Notes under the pieces: model-generated
Told to the model about the DNA's origin: nothing
Databases searched by the model: none
Seen by the model: only the letters and a program-made list of their open reading frames with translations
Program-made: the position numbers and the translations under genes
Shown here: positions 55,366 to 64,000 of the stretch, one piece after another
Layout: each line of letters opens with the position of its first letter
Numbering within the stretch: the stretch's first letter is position 1
Source of the DNA: Burkholderia sp. Leaf177
GTDB taxonomy: Bacteria > Pseudomonadota > Gammaproteobacteria > Burkholderiales > Burkholderiaceae
NCBI RefSeq assembly: GCF_001424345.1
Contig: NZ_LMPF01000021.1
Span: 187,404 to 251,403 of the forward strand
Length of the DNA: 64,000 nucleotides
Direction of reading: 5' to 3'

Positions 55366-55400
55366 TTGACCTTGAAGTGGCTTCAAGGTGTCTACTAGAC
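55366..55400 (+). promoter_or_regulatory. MerR-type cadA promoter with operator dyad
   Basis: TTGACC (55366-55371) is the -35 box. The perfect dyad ACCTTGAAG-TGG-CTTCAAGGT (55369-55389) fills the spacer, and a weak -10 (TCTACT or CTACTA) follows 19-20 bases after the -35. An over-long spacer spanned by a dyad is the hallmark of promoters activated by MerR-family proteins. Confidence 0.8.
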
Positions 55401-55424
55401 CACAAATCCAGTAAGGAAGCCACG

Positions 55425-57689
55425 ATGTCCGATACAACCAAAGACGCCGCGCATGCGGAGCACGAGCACCACGACCACGAACATGAAGGCCATGCGCATG
55501 ACGGCCATCATCACGCGCACGCAGATTCCTGTTGCTCGGCCGCTTCATCCGCGCCTCTGAATGATCTTTCCAGTCCGCAGCAAGTCGGCGGCAATATCCG
55601 CACGCCAATCCGGATCATGCAGATGGATTGCCCGACCGAAGAGACGCTGATCCGCAAGAAGCTCGGCGCGATGCCATCGGTCAAAAGCATGGAGTTCAAT
55701 CTCATGCAGCGGGTTTTGACGGTCGAGCATGCGCCCGATTCACTCAGTGCCGTCGCGGACGCAATCCGCTCGCTCGGTTTCACGCCGGAGATGCCGGATT
55801 CGGCGGGCAAGCTTGACGCATCGATTGTCGAACCGAGGAAACCATGGTGGCCGCTCGCCCTCGCAGGCGTTGCCGCGATCGGTTCCGAAGCGGCGAGTTG
55901 GCTGGGCGCGCCCGCGTGGTTTCCGGCAGCGCTCGCGATTATCGCCGTGCTTACTTGCGGCGTGACCACGTACAAGAAAGGATGGGTGGCGCTTTCCAAC
56001 GGCAACCTGAACATCAATGCGCTGATGAGCATCGCCGTGACCGGCGCGCTGGTCCTGCAGCAATGGCCGGAAGCCGCCATGGTCATGGTCCTCTTCACGG
56101 TTGCCGAACTCATCGAGGCGAAATCGCTCGATCGCGCGCGCAACGCTATTCAGGGACTCATGCAGCTCACGCCCGCGAAGGCGACCGTGCGCCAGGCCGA
56201 TGGAACCTGGGCCGATATCGATGCAAAGACGGTTTCCATAGGATCGGTGGTTCGCATCAAGCCCGGCGAGCGCATTGGTCTGGATGGCACCGTAGTTGCC
56301 GGCCGCTCGACCGTGAATCAGGCACCGATCACCGGCGAAAGCCTTCCTATCGATAAAACCGAAGGCGATTCTGTCTTCGCCGGCACCATCAACGAAGCAG
56401 GGTCATTCGAGTTCGCGGTGACGGCGGCCGCCGGAAACACGACGCTCGCGCGCATCATCCATGCCGTGGAGGAAGCACAAGGCGCGAAGGCGCCGACGCA
56501 GCGTTTCGTCGATCAGTTTGCGCGTGTCTATACGCCGATCGTGTTTGCGATCGCGCTGGCCGTCGCGGTGATCCCGCCGCTTCTCGCGGGCGGAAGCTGG
56601 CACGACTGGATTTATAAGGCGCTTGTCCTGCTCGTGATCGCGTGCCCATGTGCGCTGGTTATATCGACCCCTGTCACGATCGTAAGCGGCCTCGCTGCGG
56701 CGGCACGCAAAGGAATCCTGATCAAAGGCGGCGTGTATCTCGAAGAAGGCCGAAAACTCGCGTGGCTTGCACTCGACAAGACCGGCACCATCACGCACGG
56801 CAAGCCCGTACAAACCGATGCAGAACATATCGGTGGACTCGATCCCGCGGAAAACCGGCGGATCGCCGCAAGCCTCGCCGCACGCTCGGACCATCCGGTG
56901 TCGCAATCGATCGCGCGGTCGGCGGAGAATGATCTCGTCGGGCTTCTGACGGTCGATGCATTCGAAGCCATTGCCGGGCGTGGTGTTCGTGGCGTGATCG
57001 AAGGACGCACGTATTCGCTCGGCAATCATCGGCTGGTCGAAGAGTTGCGCTTGTGTTCGCCTGCACTTGAACAACGCCTCGAAGCGCTCGAACGCGAGGG
57101 GAAAACCGTCGTTGCACTGAGCAACGAACGCGAGGTCCTGGCGCTTTACGCCGTCGCCGATACAGTCAAGGAAACGAGCCGCGAAGCTATCGACGAACTC
57201 CACAAGCTCGGCATCCGCACCGCCATGCTGACGGGCGACAACCCGCACACCGCGAAGACCATCGCGCAGAAAGTCGGTATTGATGAAGCGCGCGGCAACC
57301 AGCTTCCCGATGACAAACTCAAGGCTATCGTCGATCTCGCCGCCGATGGGTCAGTGGTGGGCATGGTAGGCGACGGCATCAACGACGCACCTGCACTTGC
57401 GCGCGCGAATATCGGCTTTGCGATGGGCGCGATGGGAACGGATACCGCCATCGAAACCGCCGACGTCGCGCTCATGGATGACGACCTGCGCAAGATTCCA
57501 GCGTTCGTGCGTTTGTCGAAGGCGACGCATTCTGTTCTGGTGCAGAACATTGTGCTGGCGCTCGGCATCAAGGCGGTGTTCCTGACGCTGACGCTCGTCG
57601 GTCTGGGAACGATGTGGATGGCCGTTTTCGCCGATGTCGGCGCGAGCCTTCTGGTGGTGGGAAATGGCTTGCGATTGTTGCGGAAGTAG
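55425..57689 (+). CDS. cadA: Heavy-metal-translocating P1B-type ATPase (CadA/ZntA)
   Basis: The 754-residue protein has a His-rich N-terminus (about 9-36) with a Cys-Cys pair, then one HMA domain with MDCPTEE (Cys69). The membrane domain has the CPC metal motif at 407-409 (VIACPCALVIS). TGES and DKTGT (phosphorylated Asp451) follow, then MLTGDNPHTA and GDGINDAPAL. This is the P1B-2 type, which exports Cd(II), Zn(II) and Pb(II) from the cytoplasm. Start MSDTTKDAA has GTAAGGA before it. Control by the divergent cadR is expected. Confidence 0.93.
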   Translation: MSDTTKDAAHAEHEHHDHEHEGHAHDGHHHAHADSCCSAASSAPLNDLSSPQQVGGNIRTPIRIMQMDCPTEETLIRKKLGAMPSVKSMEFNLMQRVLTVEHAPDSLSAVADAIRSLGFTPEMPDSAGKLDASIVEPRKPWWPLALAGVAAIGSEAASWLGAPAWFPAALAIIAVLTCGVTTYKKGWVALSNGNLNINALMSIAVTGALVLQQWPEAAMVMVLFTVAELIEAKSLDRARNAIQGLMQLTPAKATVRQADGTWADIDAKTVSIGSVVRIKPGERIGLDGTVVAGRSTVNQAPITGESLPIDKTEGDSVFAGTINEAGSFEFAVTAAAGNTTLARIIHAVEEAQGAKAPTQRFVDQFARVYTPIVFAIALAVAVIPPLLAGGSWHDWIYKALVLLVIACPCALVISTPVTIVSGLAAAARKGILIKGGVYLEEGRKLAWLALDKTGTITHGKPVQTDAEHIGGLDPAENRRIAASLAARSDHPVSQSIARSAENDLVGLLTVDAFEAIAGRGVRGVIEGRTYSLGNHRLVEELRLCSPALEQRLEALEREGKTVVALSNEREVLALYAVADTVKETSREAIDELHKLGIRTAMLTGDNPHTAKTIAQKVGIDEARGNQLPDDKLKAIVDLAADGSVVGMVGDGINDAPALARANIGFAMGAMGTDTAIETADVALMDDDLRKIPAFVRLSKATHSVLVQNIVLALGIKAVFLTLTLVGLGTMWMAVFADVGASLLVVGNGLRLLRK

Positions 57690-57703
57690 GCTTTTTTCTG
57701 TGG

Positions 57704-60700
57704 TCAGGAAGGTCCTCCGCCGCCACTGGGCAATGGCACGACGGCTTGCTTCGCAGCTTCCCGCGCCGCCTTTGGCAAAGGCGGCGGGTTCGCGCTGTTG
57801 TTCTGTGGCGTCACGCGCGGCCCTTCGATGAACATACGGCTTGGCAATTTGAGTCCTCTAAGCGCAAGTAATTCAAGCGGGCCTTTGCCGATCTCCACCC
57901 GCATGAAATAACTCAACGGATAGGTCAGATTCGGCGACGCCACAGCGAGCGGCGCCTGCGTAACGAGGCTATCGAGCGAGGCGCGATTCGGGGTTGCGTT
58001 GTCCTGCGCTAAACCACCCCAATCGTCGCTATTTCGCTCCGCTACGCGCACAGGCGCCAGTGGTGTTACCCCACGCGCCATTCGTGTATCGGGCTCGGCT
58101 TGCCACGTCAGTTGAAACGTGGCGCTATCGATTGGTTCGATCTTCGCGCGCTCCAGCATCCGCACAAACGCCCATCGGCCGCCGAACTCGAAATTCTTGC
58201 TCGTGCCCGCTGTTTCGGTTTGCCACTGCAGCCGCGTACCCGCGATTTGCGGGTCGTTCGATGGCCACATCAAGCGCTTCCACGTTTCCCGCTGGTTGTA
58301 GTAGTGCAGCTTTTGGGCGTCGAGCGTCAGCACGGTGTCGGTAATGCCGGGTGTCGGAATCGGCTTGAGATCGAACCCGTAGCGCGGCTCGCCCTCCGGC
58401 ATCAAATGCCCCGCAATCCGCTGCAAGATATTCACGGTGCGCAAGAAAGCGGGATCGAATTGCAATGCGCCGCCGCGCGTGTCGACTTCGACCCATTGGT
58501 CGCCTCGCAACTCCAGCACGCCAGCAAGCTGCGTGCTCAGGAACGATGAAATCAAACCACCCTGCACTCTGATGAATCGGGCAAGTTCGGGAATCGAGGC
58601 GTCGTTCGCGGTGTTATCGAACGGATAGCGGCCCGCGAACGACTTGTTCCAGTGAACAGCGATATCCTCGTTCCATATATCGTTGAGGCTCGCTTGCGCG
58701 GGCTTCATAACGATCTGCGTAGCTTGGGCAACTGGGCGGACAAAAAGCGCATCGCCCATGCCGGACCATTGCGCGCCAAGGCTCGCCGAGACGAGTTGCG
58801 CGTAAGCCTGCGTGTCGGCGAGTTCGGAGTTTTTGCCCTGGAATAACGCCTGCGCGAGTTGACGCGTTTGAAGGTCAGCGTCGGTGCCACTGCTGATCTG
58901 CTGGAGCTTTAAACGCAGTGCGGTGATGCGTTCAATATAGCGTTGCAGACTGACGTCACTAGAGGTTGTTGCCTTCGTCTTGCTGGATTCGCCAACTTCT
59001 CCCATGAGCCGCATCACCGGGCCAAACGATGCCGATAACGGCCCCGCGTCCTTCGCAATAGCGGCCGCTTGCGGATCGTCTTTCTTGCCAAAAATATTCT
59101 GCGCTTTGGCGACCAGCGTGTCCGAGAGCGACGCCTGATACACGCCCGCCGTGCCCTGATAATCGAGCGATTTCATGAGTGCAATGATTGGCGATTGACG
59201 TGCATCGGCAAAGAGTTTCATTTGCTCGATGGCAGCAGGAATGTTGGATGCCGACTGCCATTGCAGCGCGTTCATGAACGCCTGCCAGTGCTCGGCGTAA
59301 TCGTTGAAGTACTGCGTAGTCAGCGCTGCTTCGAGGGCATCGACGGACTGGCTTTTTGAGGTATCGGCCACGTCGCTGTTCGCGAGGACCCAGTCGCGCG
59401 TTACATCGCGGCTCTTGGCCGCTTCGCTGATCGCGGCGGCAATATAACCTTCATAAGCCTCGCGCGTGTAGGCGCCCGGAACGGTCACGGTGGTTCGAAT
59501 CAGCCCACGCGTGTCGGTGCCGGTTGTCAGCGACGCCAGCGTCTGGTCCGGATACTTGTTTCCAACGCCGGCCAGCACGCTTCGATACACCGTGTCTTCG
59601 GAATTGCGTACGCCAATCACCGACAGCAGCGTTTGACGCGACGCATTCACGAGTTCAGCGCGCGGTTCGATACGCCAGGCGTCGTGTGCCTTGAGATGTT
59701 GCGCGTAGAACCCAAGCAGTTGCTCGGCGATATCGAGCTTCGCGCCAACAGAAACGTTCGCGTTGGTGGTCCAGTAACGCGTCAACTGCGGTGCGAGAAA
59801 ACCTGCATCGACGCGGCGTGGTTCGGCCAGCATCAAATACGTCTTGAGCGCTTTATGACCTTCGAGCGCGGCGGTGTTCACGTGATCATCGAGCGAGTTG
59901 GTAGGCATCTGGCTCAAGTCCACCAGCGTGCCTTCGAGGTTCTCCTGAATTGGCGCAATCAAGATCGATCTGCTCGCCGTGGTGTATGAAGGCCACAGCG
60001 TGGCGAGGATTGCTTTGTCCTGATTCAACCCGAAGCGGGTCCACAACGGTGGCTGATGCGCAATACGTTGCTCAGTCGAGCGTATTTGCTGCTGTAAGGC
60101 GAGCAACGCGTTCAGACGCGCGCTTGCGGAGGGTGCGGTTTTAAGTGCCTGGATAGTGTCGCGGGCACCGATCAGATTACGGGCGTTGGTCATGCCAGAG
60201 ATCAGCATGCCGGCAGTCCATACGCCGATAACCACCAGCGCGATAGTCGAAAATACGGTTACGGGATGCAAACCCATGCGCTTGCCGCGATGCTTGCGCG
60301 AGATCGCCGCGAGATGCGTCCATAGCGGAAGGTCGGCGCTTGTCGGTGCGTTCGGATCGGCAACTGCGCCTGCAGCGAGAGCGACCGGAAACGGCGCGAA
60401 GAACGCGCCGGCCACGGACTGATGGCGCGACTGACGATCTGCCAATGAAGAAATGATTACGGCAAGGGACGCGCAACGCTTGTCGAGCCGCTTGGACAAT
60501 TTCGCGCCATAGACGTCTTTGAAAGCCCGCGTTAGCTGCCAAACGCCAATATCTCCAAGACGATTGCGCAGTGCGATTAACGTCGATTCAATAGATCGCT
60601 CATTGGCATCGGCCGAGAAGTCGCAGCCGATCAACTCGGTACGGCCATTGTTGAGGAAGTCGGTCTGTGCAATATCCAGCACATACACTGGCGCTGACCA

Positions 60701-61315
60701 ACGCAATTCGTGGGCAATAGACGCGAGATTCACGCTATGCGCATTCACACCCCGACGCTGCAACGGTGGCTCAACGTCTCCATCCAAAGCCAATACCACT
60801 GCATCAATTGGCCTTCGAACACGCATCTTATAGATCTGCTTGAGCCAGTTGCGGTCCGGTCGACCATCTATTGGGTTTCTGTTCCAAAGCAGTACCGCGT
60901 CTTGCGTGACAAGCCAGCCCTGCTCGACAAGATCCGGCAGCGCTTTCACCACCGCGGACTCGTCGCCCGTGAGCAGCAGCCACGATCGACGGTAGCGCCA
61001 ACCTATCCCGCTTTCCGCGCGCAAGTGGGCCTGCAATTCATCGACGGCGTCCGGCTTCTGAGGTAATTCTTTTTCCGGCAATGCTTCAACGACTTCGGCA
61101 GATCCAACCTCCAGGCGCGCCGCGTTGCGGTCTGCGTTTCGGCCCACCGTGACATACAGGAGGACGATACCAAGGCACGCAATAACTAAAACAGATACGC
61201 CCAGCATTCGCTGGGTCATGGTCAGTAGGCCAATAACGTCGCCTTTTCCTATAATAAAAAGCGCGCCGGCGACCGCTGCCGCCAAAAAAGCCATTACCTT
61301 GAAGTTCAAACGCAT
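57704..61315 (-). CDS. tssM: Type VI secretion TssM/IcmF-family protein, accessory paralogue
   Basis: The 1203-residue inner-membrane protein has two N-terminal hydrophobic segments (about 7-24 and 37-55) and a third near residues 350-372 (VTVFSTIALVVIGVWTAGML). A long periplasmic part with the ImcF-related and IcmF C-terminal regions follows. At the place of the usual Walker A, RRSWLLLTGDESAVVKALPD is seen, so the P-loop is lost. TssM forms part of the T6SS membrane complex. Here it is in an accessory cluster with PAAR and DUF6708-like genes, not with the core genes. It ends 14 bp from convergent cadA. Start MRLNFKVMAF was chosen with AGGA upstream. Confidence 0.88.
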   Translation of the reverse strand: MRLNFKVMAFLAAAVAGALFIIGKGDVIGLLTMTQRMLGVSVLVIACLGIVLLYVTVGRNADRNAARLEVGSAEVVEALPEKELPQKPDAVDELQAHLRAESGIGWRYRRSWLLLTGDESAVVKALPDLVEQGWLVTQDAVLLWNRNPIDGRPDRNWLKQIYKMRVRRPIDAVVLALDGDVEPPLQRRGVNAHSVNLASIAHELRWSAPVYVLDIAQTDFLNNGRTELIGCDFSADANERSIESTLIALRNRLGDIGVWQLTRAFKDVYGAKLSKRLDKRCASLAVIISSLADRQSRHQSVAGAFFAPFPVALAAGAVADPNAPTSADLPLWTHLAAISRKHRGKRMGLHPVTVFSTIALVVIGVWTAGMLISGMTNARNLIGARDTIQALKTAPSASARLNALLALQQQIRSTEQRIAHQPPLWTRFGLNQDKAILATLWPSYTTASRSILIAPIQENLEGTLVDLSQMPTNSLDDHVNTAALEGHKALKTYLMLAEPRRVDAGFLAPQLTRYWTTNANVSVGAKLDIAEQLLGFYAQHLKAHDAWRIEPRAELVNASRQTLLSVIGVRNSEDTVYRSVLAGVGNKYPDQTLASLTTGTDTRGLIRTTVTVPGAYTREAYEGYIAAAISEAAKSRDVTRDWVLANSDVADTSKSQSVDALEAALTTQYFNDYAEHWQAFMNALQWQSASNIPAAIEQMKLFADARQSPIIALMKSLDYQGTAGVYQASLSDTLVAKAQNIFGKKDDPQAAAIAKDAGPLSASFGPVMRLMGEVGESSKTKATTSSDVSLQRYIERITALRLKLQQISSGTDADLQTRQLAQALFQGKNSELADTQAYAQLVSASLGAQWSGMGDALFVRPVAQATQIVMKPAQASLNDIWNEDIAVHWNKSFAGRYPFDNTANDASIPELARFIRVQGGLISSFLSTQLAGVLELRGDQWVEVDTRGGALQFDPAFLRTVNILQRIAGHLMPEGEPRYGFDLKPIPTPGITDTVLTLDAQKLHYYNQRETWKRLMWPSNDPQIAGTRLQWQTETAGTSKNFEFGGRWAFVRMLERAKIEPIDSATFQLTWQAEPDTRMARGVTPLAPVRVAERNSDDWGGLAQDNATPNRASLDSLVTQAPLAVASPNLTYPLSYFMRVEIGKGPLELLALRGLKLPSRMFIEGPRVTPQNNSANPPPLPKAAREAAKQAVVPLPSGGGGPS

Positions 61316-61328
61316 CAGTTCATTCCTA

Positions 61329-62600
61329 TCAAAACCGTGGTGCAACAACGGCAAGCGTCAACCGTTCTGCGTGCGCAATGCTAATTAGTTGTTTTTGTCC
61401 TGCTTCGCGCGCCTGCTGCATGGCAAGAGCCATGCACAGCCAAGGCGCCGCAATACCGGCTGATCCGAGCCGGAAATCAAGGTCATGCTGTCCGTTCAAA
61501 TCTTGAGTCTTGGCAACCCCAACAGCCTGAGCATCAAGTTCGCTTGCGAGCGCCCGGTTAAGCGGCGTCTCAGCGCCGCCGGTCATCCAATGCTCAGTAA
61601 GTTCTGAACCACGAACGCGGCCCCATAGCATCGCTTGACGCAGTGCTTGTCCGATACTCTTTTCGTCACGCTGCTCGGGCCGAAACAGAAGGGTAGTGCT
61701 GGAGAGCTGCTTTTGCGCCGTCAAGGCCGACGAAGCAAATAACACGATGACACCCGCTTCGGCCGACCCTTTGTCCGGCACCGTGTTCAACAGTGAATTC
61801 AATTGGACGACGCAAAGCAGGTTCGCTGCATCTGAGCGTGCGGCGCCTTTTCCATCTATCCAGAGGTCCGCGGCGATCAACTGCGGTGGCGTCGAGTCAA
61901 CTTCAGCTAGTGCCGCACGCAGTCCAAGTGCCTGCCACTTGTCGCGCCACACCGCTTCGACTTCTAATGTTGGGAGCAGGGTTGCAACCGAAAGCCTGAC
62001 CTTCAGGCCAGTGCGTTCTGGCAGCAGGCGTATTTCTGGAGCGATCTGGAGAAGAAGTGCATCGAACACATAAGGCAGCATTTCACGGTGACGCTCCATA
62101 TCCGCGAGTTCATTGGTAGGCAGCCACGTACGACCTTCGGGCACGATCCATCGTGCTGAAACCGCTTCGGTGTCTTCAGGGAAACGGCTTTGCGGGATCA
62201 GCGTCAGTCGTCGTTGGGCAAGCGCGGCGGCAGTGTTCTCGTGTTCTGTCGCCGAGAAAAAAAATCCCGAGCCCAGCACGTGTAACGGGATGCCTGCTTT
62301 GCGGCCGACAGAGGCGAGATAAGCGCGTCGTGCGTCATTGAAGTCTATTGCTCGCCGTCTTGGTGCTTGCAATACGCCGAGATAGATAAAGAATGGAATC
62401 AACCAGGAAAATAGAGGAAACGCGACGACGCACGTCCAGAACCACGGCGTATTGATGGATTCGCCGGGTGGCCAAAATCGAATGACGCAAGCCGCGCCGC
62501 CGCCTATCAGCACAACGGCCAGTATTGTCCACAGTAACCACGCTGGTTTAAACGGAGGAACGTCGCGTGCGGGTGCAACCTGAAGTAAATCGTAGGCCAT
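61329..62600 (-). CDS. T6SS-linked conserved membrane protein of unknown function
   Basis: The 423-residue protein has two N-terminal membrane segments (about 22-42 and 53-75), then a large soluble domain without motifs I recognise. It lies between the PAAR gene and the tssM paralogue. Its ATG shares a base with the PAAR stop codon (TGATG), and its stop is 13 bp before the tssM start, so all are coupled. In similar Burkholderia clusters such a protein accompanies the IcmF paralogue. Its role may be in effector loading or membrane anchoring, but that is inference. Confidence 0.78.
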   Translation of the reverse strand: MAYDLLQVAPARDVPPFKPAWLLWTILAVVLIGGGAACVIRFWPPGESINTPWFWTCVVAFPLFSWLIPFFIYLGVLQAPRRRAIDFNDARRAYLASVGRKAGIPLHVLGSGFFFSATEHENTAAALAQRRLTLIPQSRFPEDTEAVSARWIVPEGRTWLPTNELADMERHREMLPYVFDALLLQIAPEIRLLPERTGLKVRLSVATLLPTLEVEAVWRDKWQALGLRAALAEVDSTPPQLIAADLWIDGKGAARSDAANLLCVVQLNSLLNTVPDKGSAEAGVIVLFASSALTAQKQLSSTTLLFRPEQRDEKSIGQALRQAMLWGRVRGSELTEHWMTGGAETPLNRALASELDAQAVGVAKTQDLNGQHDLDFRLGSAGIAAPWLCMALAMQQAREAGQKQLISIAHAERLTLAVVAPRF

Positions 62601-62857
62601 CAGGTACTGCCGACGACCTGACTAGATGAAAGCAGGATTGCGCCGCAATGCGTCCGGTGGCCGTGAAACGCCAATGGCAAATGACCATCGAGCATTTTGT
62701 CGTTGCCTTCTGCAATCGTGTTTTCGCCACAGCGGGGACATGACACCTTGTCCGTTTTTCGAGCGGCTCCACGACCGTTCAGCGTCACGCGCGCGGACCC
62801 GGTGAGCACGACTCCGCCGTGGCTGGTTGCGTCGCCGACATAGATTATGTTTGGCAT
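62600..62857 (-). CDS. PAAR-domain protein (T6SS spike tip)
   Basis: The 85-residue protein matches the PAAR fold: NIIYVGDATSHGGVVLTGSA, then RKTDKVSCPRCGENTIAEGN, then MLDGHLPLAFHGHRTHCGAI. The His and Cys residues fit the zinc site at the tip. PAAR proteins cap the VgrG spike and often carry or recruit an effector; this one has no extension, so a separate cargo is expected. No vgrG is in the window; it may lie beyond the right edge. Confidence 0.87.
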   Translation of the reverse strand: MPNIIYVGDATSHGGVVLTGSARVTLNGRGAARKTDKVSCPRCGENTIAEGNDKMLDGHLPLAFHGHRTHCGAILLSSSQVVGST

Positions 62858-62940
62858 GGTTACGTTCCGTCTGAAGTGAGATGAGAAGGGTTTGGCCGAG
62901 TCTGCTAACGGCCCCGTAAATGTCGAAGATAATTTTTCGC

Positions 62941-63882
62941 TTACCGGTATCCATCCGGGTTCGTACTTGAATCGCGAATGTAAGCGTCACCGGGTGCGAT
63001 CCTGCACGCCGCTTCCACATCAGCTGGCCACAGTGGAACCTTGCTCGTCACGCGGCATACCAATCGGCCGATAAAAAACAGCATGTGAAACGGCAACATC
63101 AGCCACTTGAGAACCGGGTTCCAAGCGTCTCTGGAAACGAGTGCCGTCCAACCCTCGTAGAGCGTCTCGCGTTTGTCGGCAATGGGCAGGCAATACCGAA
63201 ACCCCGGCGCATCGATTACTGCTTGCGGACCCTCTTCCATGTAGCGACGGATGAACTCCCAATGGCGCAGGCAATAGTCGCGACTACTCGATGCATAGCC
63301 GAAGACAAACATTTCCTGAACCGTTTTCGGGTCTTTCAATACTAGGCCGCAGATGCCAAGTGTGCGTACACCGAATGCCTGGCTGTTCACTCGCAAGGTA
63401 AAGTACACGTCGTCCCATGGTGCTTCGAGTACCGTGTCGTCGCCTCGGAATACGTAGACCATGCGGTTTTCGCGGTTGAAACGCATGGGGTAGTGGGTGT
63501 AGCGGAACCATTCGCCGATGGTGCGGTTGAAGGTGATGAATCCGGTAGCCACGGCTGCTGTTATTACGCCGGAAAAGAGGGCAGATGCCAACACCGATGA
63601 TTCATCGTGATGATCCCATTCTGGATTCAGGTAATAGTCGACGATGACCGAGTAAATGGTGTAAATCTGCGCAAGGGCAAATAAACCGATCGAAAACGAA
63701 GCGATTAAACTCATCATTCCGCGATTCGCGTAGATCCCGTCAACCAACTCGAGATAAGTCGAATTCATCCTGATCACCCGCCCCGACGCGTGTGGTTCTT
63801 CGGTTCGCTTGAAAATCGACAGGCTCGATAAGCGATCCTGATCAGTCAGTAGACGTGGCTTCTTGCTTGTTGTGAACATCAT
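62941..63882 (-). CDS. DUF6708-like membrane protein, T6SS-associated
   Basis: The 313-residue protein has two membrane segments (about 55-80 and 98-118; SLIASFSIGLFALAQIYTIY, then VLASALFSGVITAAVATGFI), a soluble central domain with FRYTHYPMRFNRENRMVYVF, and a hydrophobic C-terminal stretch (WLMLPFHMLFFIGRLVCRV). It resembles proteins annotated DUF6708 in T6SS accessory clusters, but the match is from memory. The ATG overlaps the stop codon of a second, related gene upstream. Whether it is an immunity protein, an adaptor or a structural part is unknown. Confidence 0.75.
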   Translation of the reverse strand: MMFTTSKKPRLLTDQDRLSSLSIFKRTEEPHASGRVIRMNSTYLELVDGIYANRGMMSLIASFSIGLFALAQIYTIYSVIVDYYLNPEWDHHDESSVLASALFSGVITAAVATGFITFNRTIGEWFRYTHYPMRFNRENRMVYVFRGDDTVLEAPWDDVYFTLRVNSQAFGVRTLGICGLVLKDPKTVQEMFVFGYASSSRDYCLRHWEFIRRYMEEGPQAVIDAPGFRYCLPIADKRETLYEGWTALVSRDAWNPVLKWLMLPFHMLFFIGRLVCRVTSKVPLWPADVEAACRIAPGDAYIRDSSTNPDGYR

Positions 63883-64000
63883 CGATATCCCACCGGGTTC
63901 GTACTTGAATCACGCACATAGGCGTCACCGGGTTTGATCGCGCACGCCGCTTCCACATCAGCTGGCCACAGTGGAACCTTGCTCGTCACGCGGCATACCA
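63879..64000 (-). CDS. Second DUF6708-like gene, C-terminal end only (window edge)
   Basis: The last 40 codons of a gene entering from the right read like the C-terminus of the neighbouring DUF6708-like protein (RVTSKVPLWPADVEAAC, then PGDAYVRDSSTNPVGYR). The stop TGA (63881-63879) overlaps the next gene's ATG. Most of its bases, including the last 56 of the window, are identical to the copy 938 bases to the left, showing a recent tandem duplication. Confidence 0.8.
   Translation of the reverse strand, partial: VCRVTSKVPLWPADVEAACAIKPGDAYVRDSSTNPVGYR

Overview
This window looks like chromosomal DNA of a Burkholderiaceae species, most likely Paraburkholderia, Caballeronia or Burkholderia. It is GC-rich and has the rpfF/rpfR (BDSF) signalling pair, a KirBac-type potassium channel, an ornibactin-type sigma/uptake operon and a Burkholderia-style accessory type VI secretion cluster. 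I see no tRNA, rRNA, CRISPR array, integrase or intact insertion sequence. The genus call is inference from gene families; no search was run.

Layout. 1-8 kb: a HAD phosphatase (cut by the window edge), a Gfo/Idh/MocA oxidoreductase, a YdjM-like membrane hydrolase, an ArsR-SRPBCC-DUF899 operon, and a LacI regulator with an MFS transporter, each preceded by a perfect TGAAACGTTTCA operator. 7-13 kb (minus strand): TonB receptor, PnuC and a small-molecule kinase that together look like a vitamin uptake route, then an alpha/beta hydrolase and a methyltransferase. 13.4-16.5 kb: convergent rpfF (BDSF synthase) and rpfR (BDSF receptor with GGDEF and EAL domains). 17-27 kb: a tandem XRE-like protein, a HEPN/Abi-like protein, an FAD-linked oxidase, a CoA-transferase, an SDR, a NarL-type regulator convergent with a hybrid histidine kinase, and a sigma-like unknown protein. 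27-34 kb: a broken FAD-oxidoreductase remnant, a monooxygenase, an MFS exporter, a Kir channel, a serine hydrolase, an FUSC-type membrane protein and a DapA-like aldolase.

34.4-41.2 kb: a siderophore operon matching ornibactin orbS-orbH-orbG-orbC-orbD-orbF-orbB (ECF sigma, MbtH protein, Asp-hydroxylase-like TauD protein, ATPase, fused permease, FhuF reductase, binding protein). It has a recognisable OrbS-type promoter and a Fur-box-like site, but no NRPS, exporter or outer-membrane receptor gene beside it. 41.7-54.7 kb: an L-arabinose region with a GbpR-type LysR regulator, AraFGH, and a convergent ytfQRT-yjfF / arabonate dehydratase / arabinose 1-dehydrogenase operon (oxidative, non-phosphorylating route). 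54.9-57.7 kb: divergent cadR-cadA metal efflux genes with a MerR-type operator. 57.7-64 kb: an accessory T6SS cluster (TssM paralogue without a P-loop, membrane protein, PAAR tip protein, two tandem DUF6708-like genes) running off the right edge.
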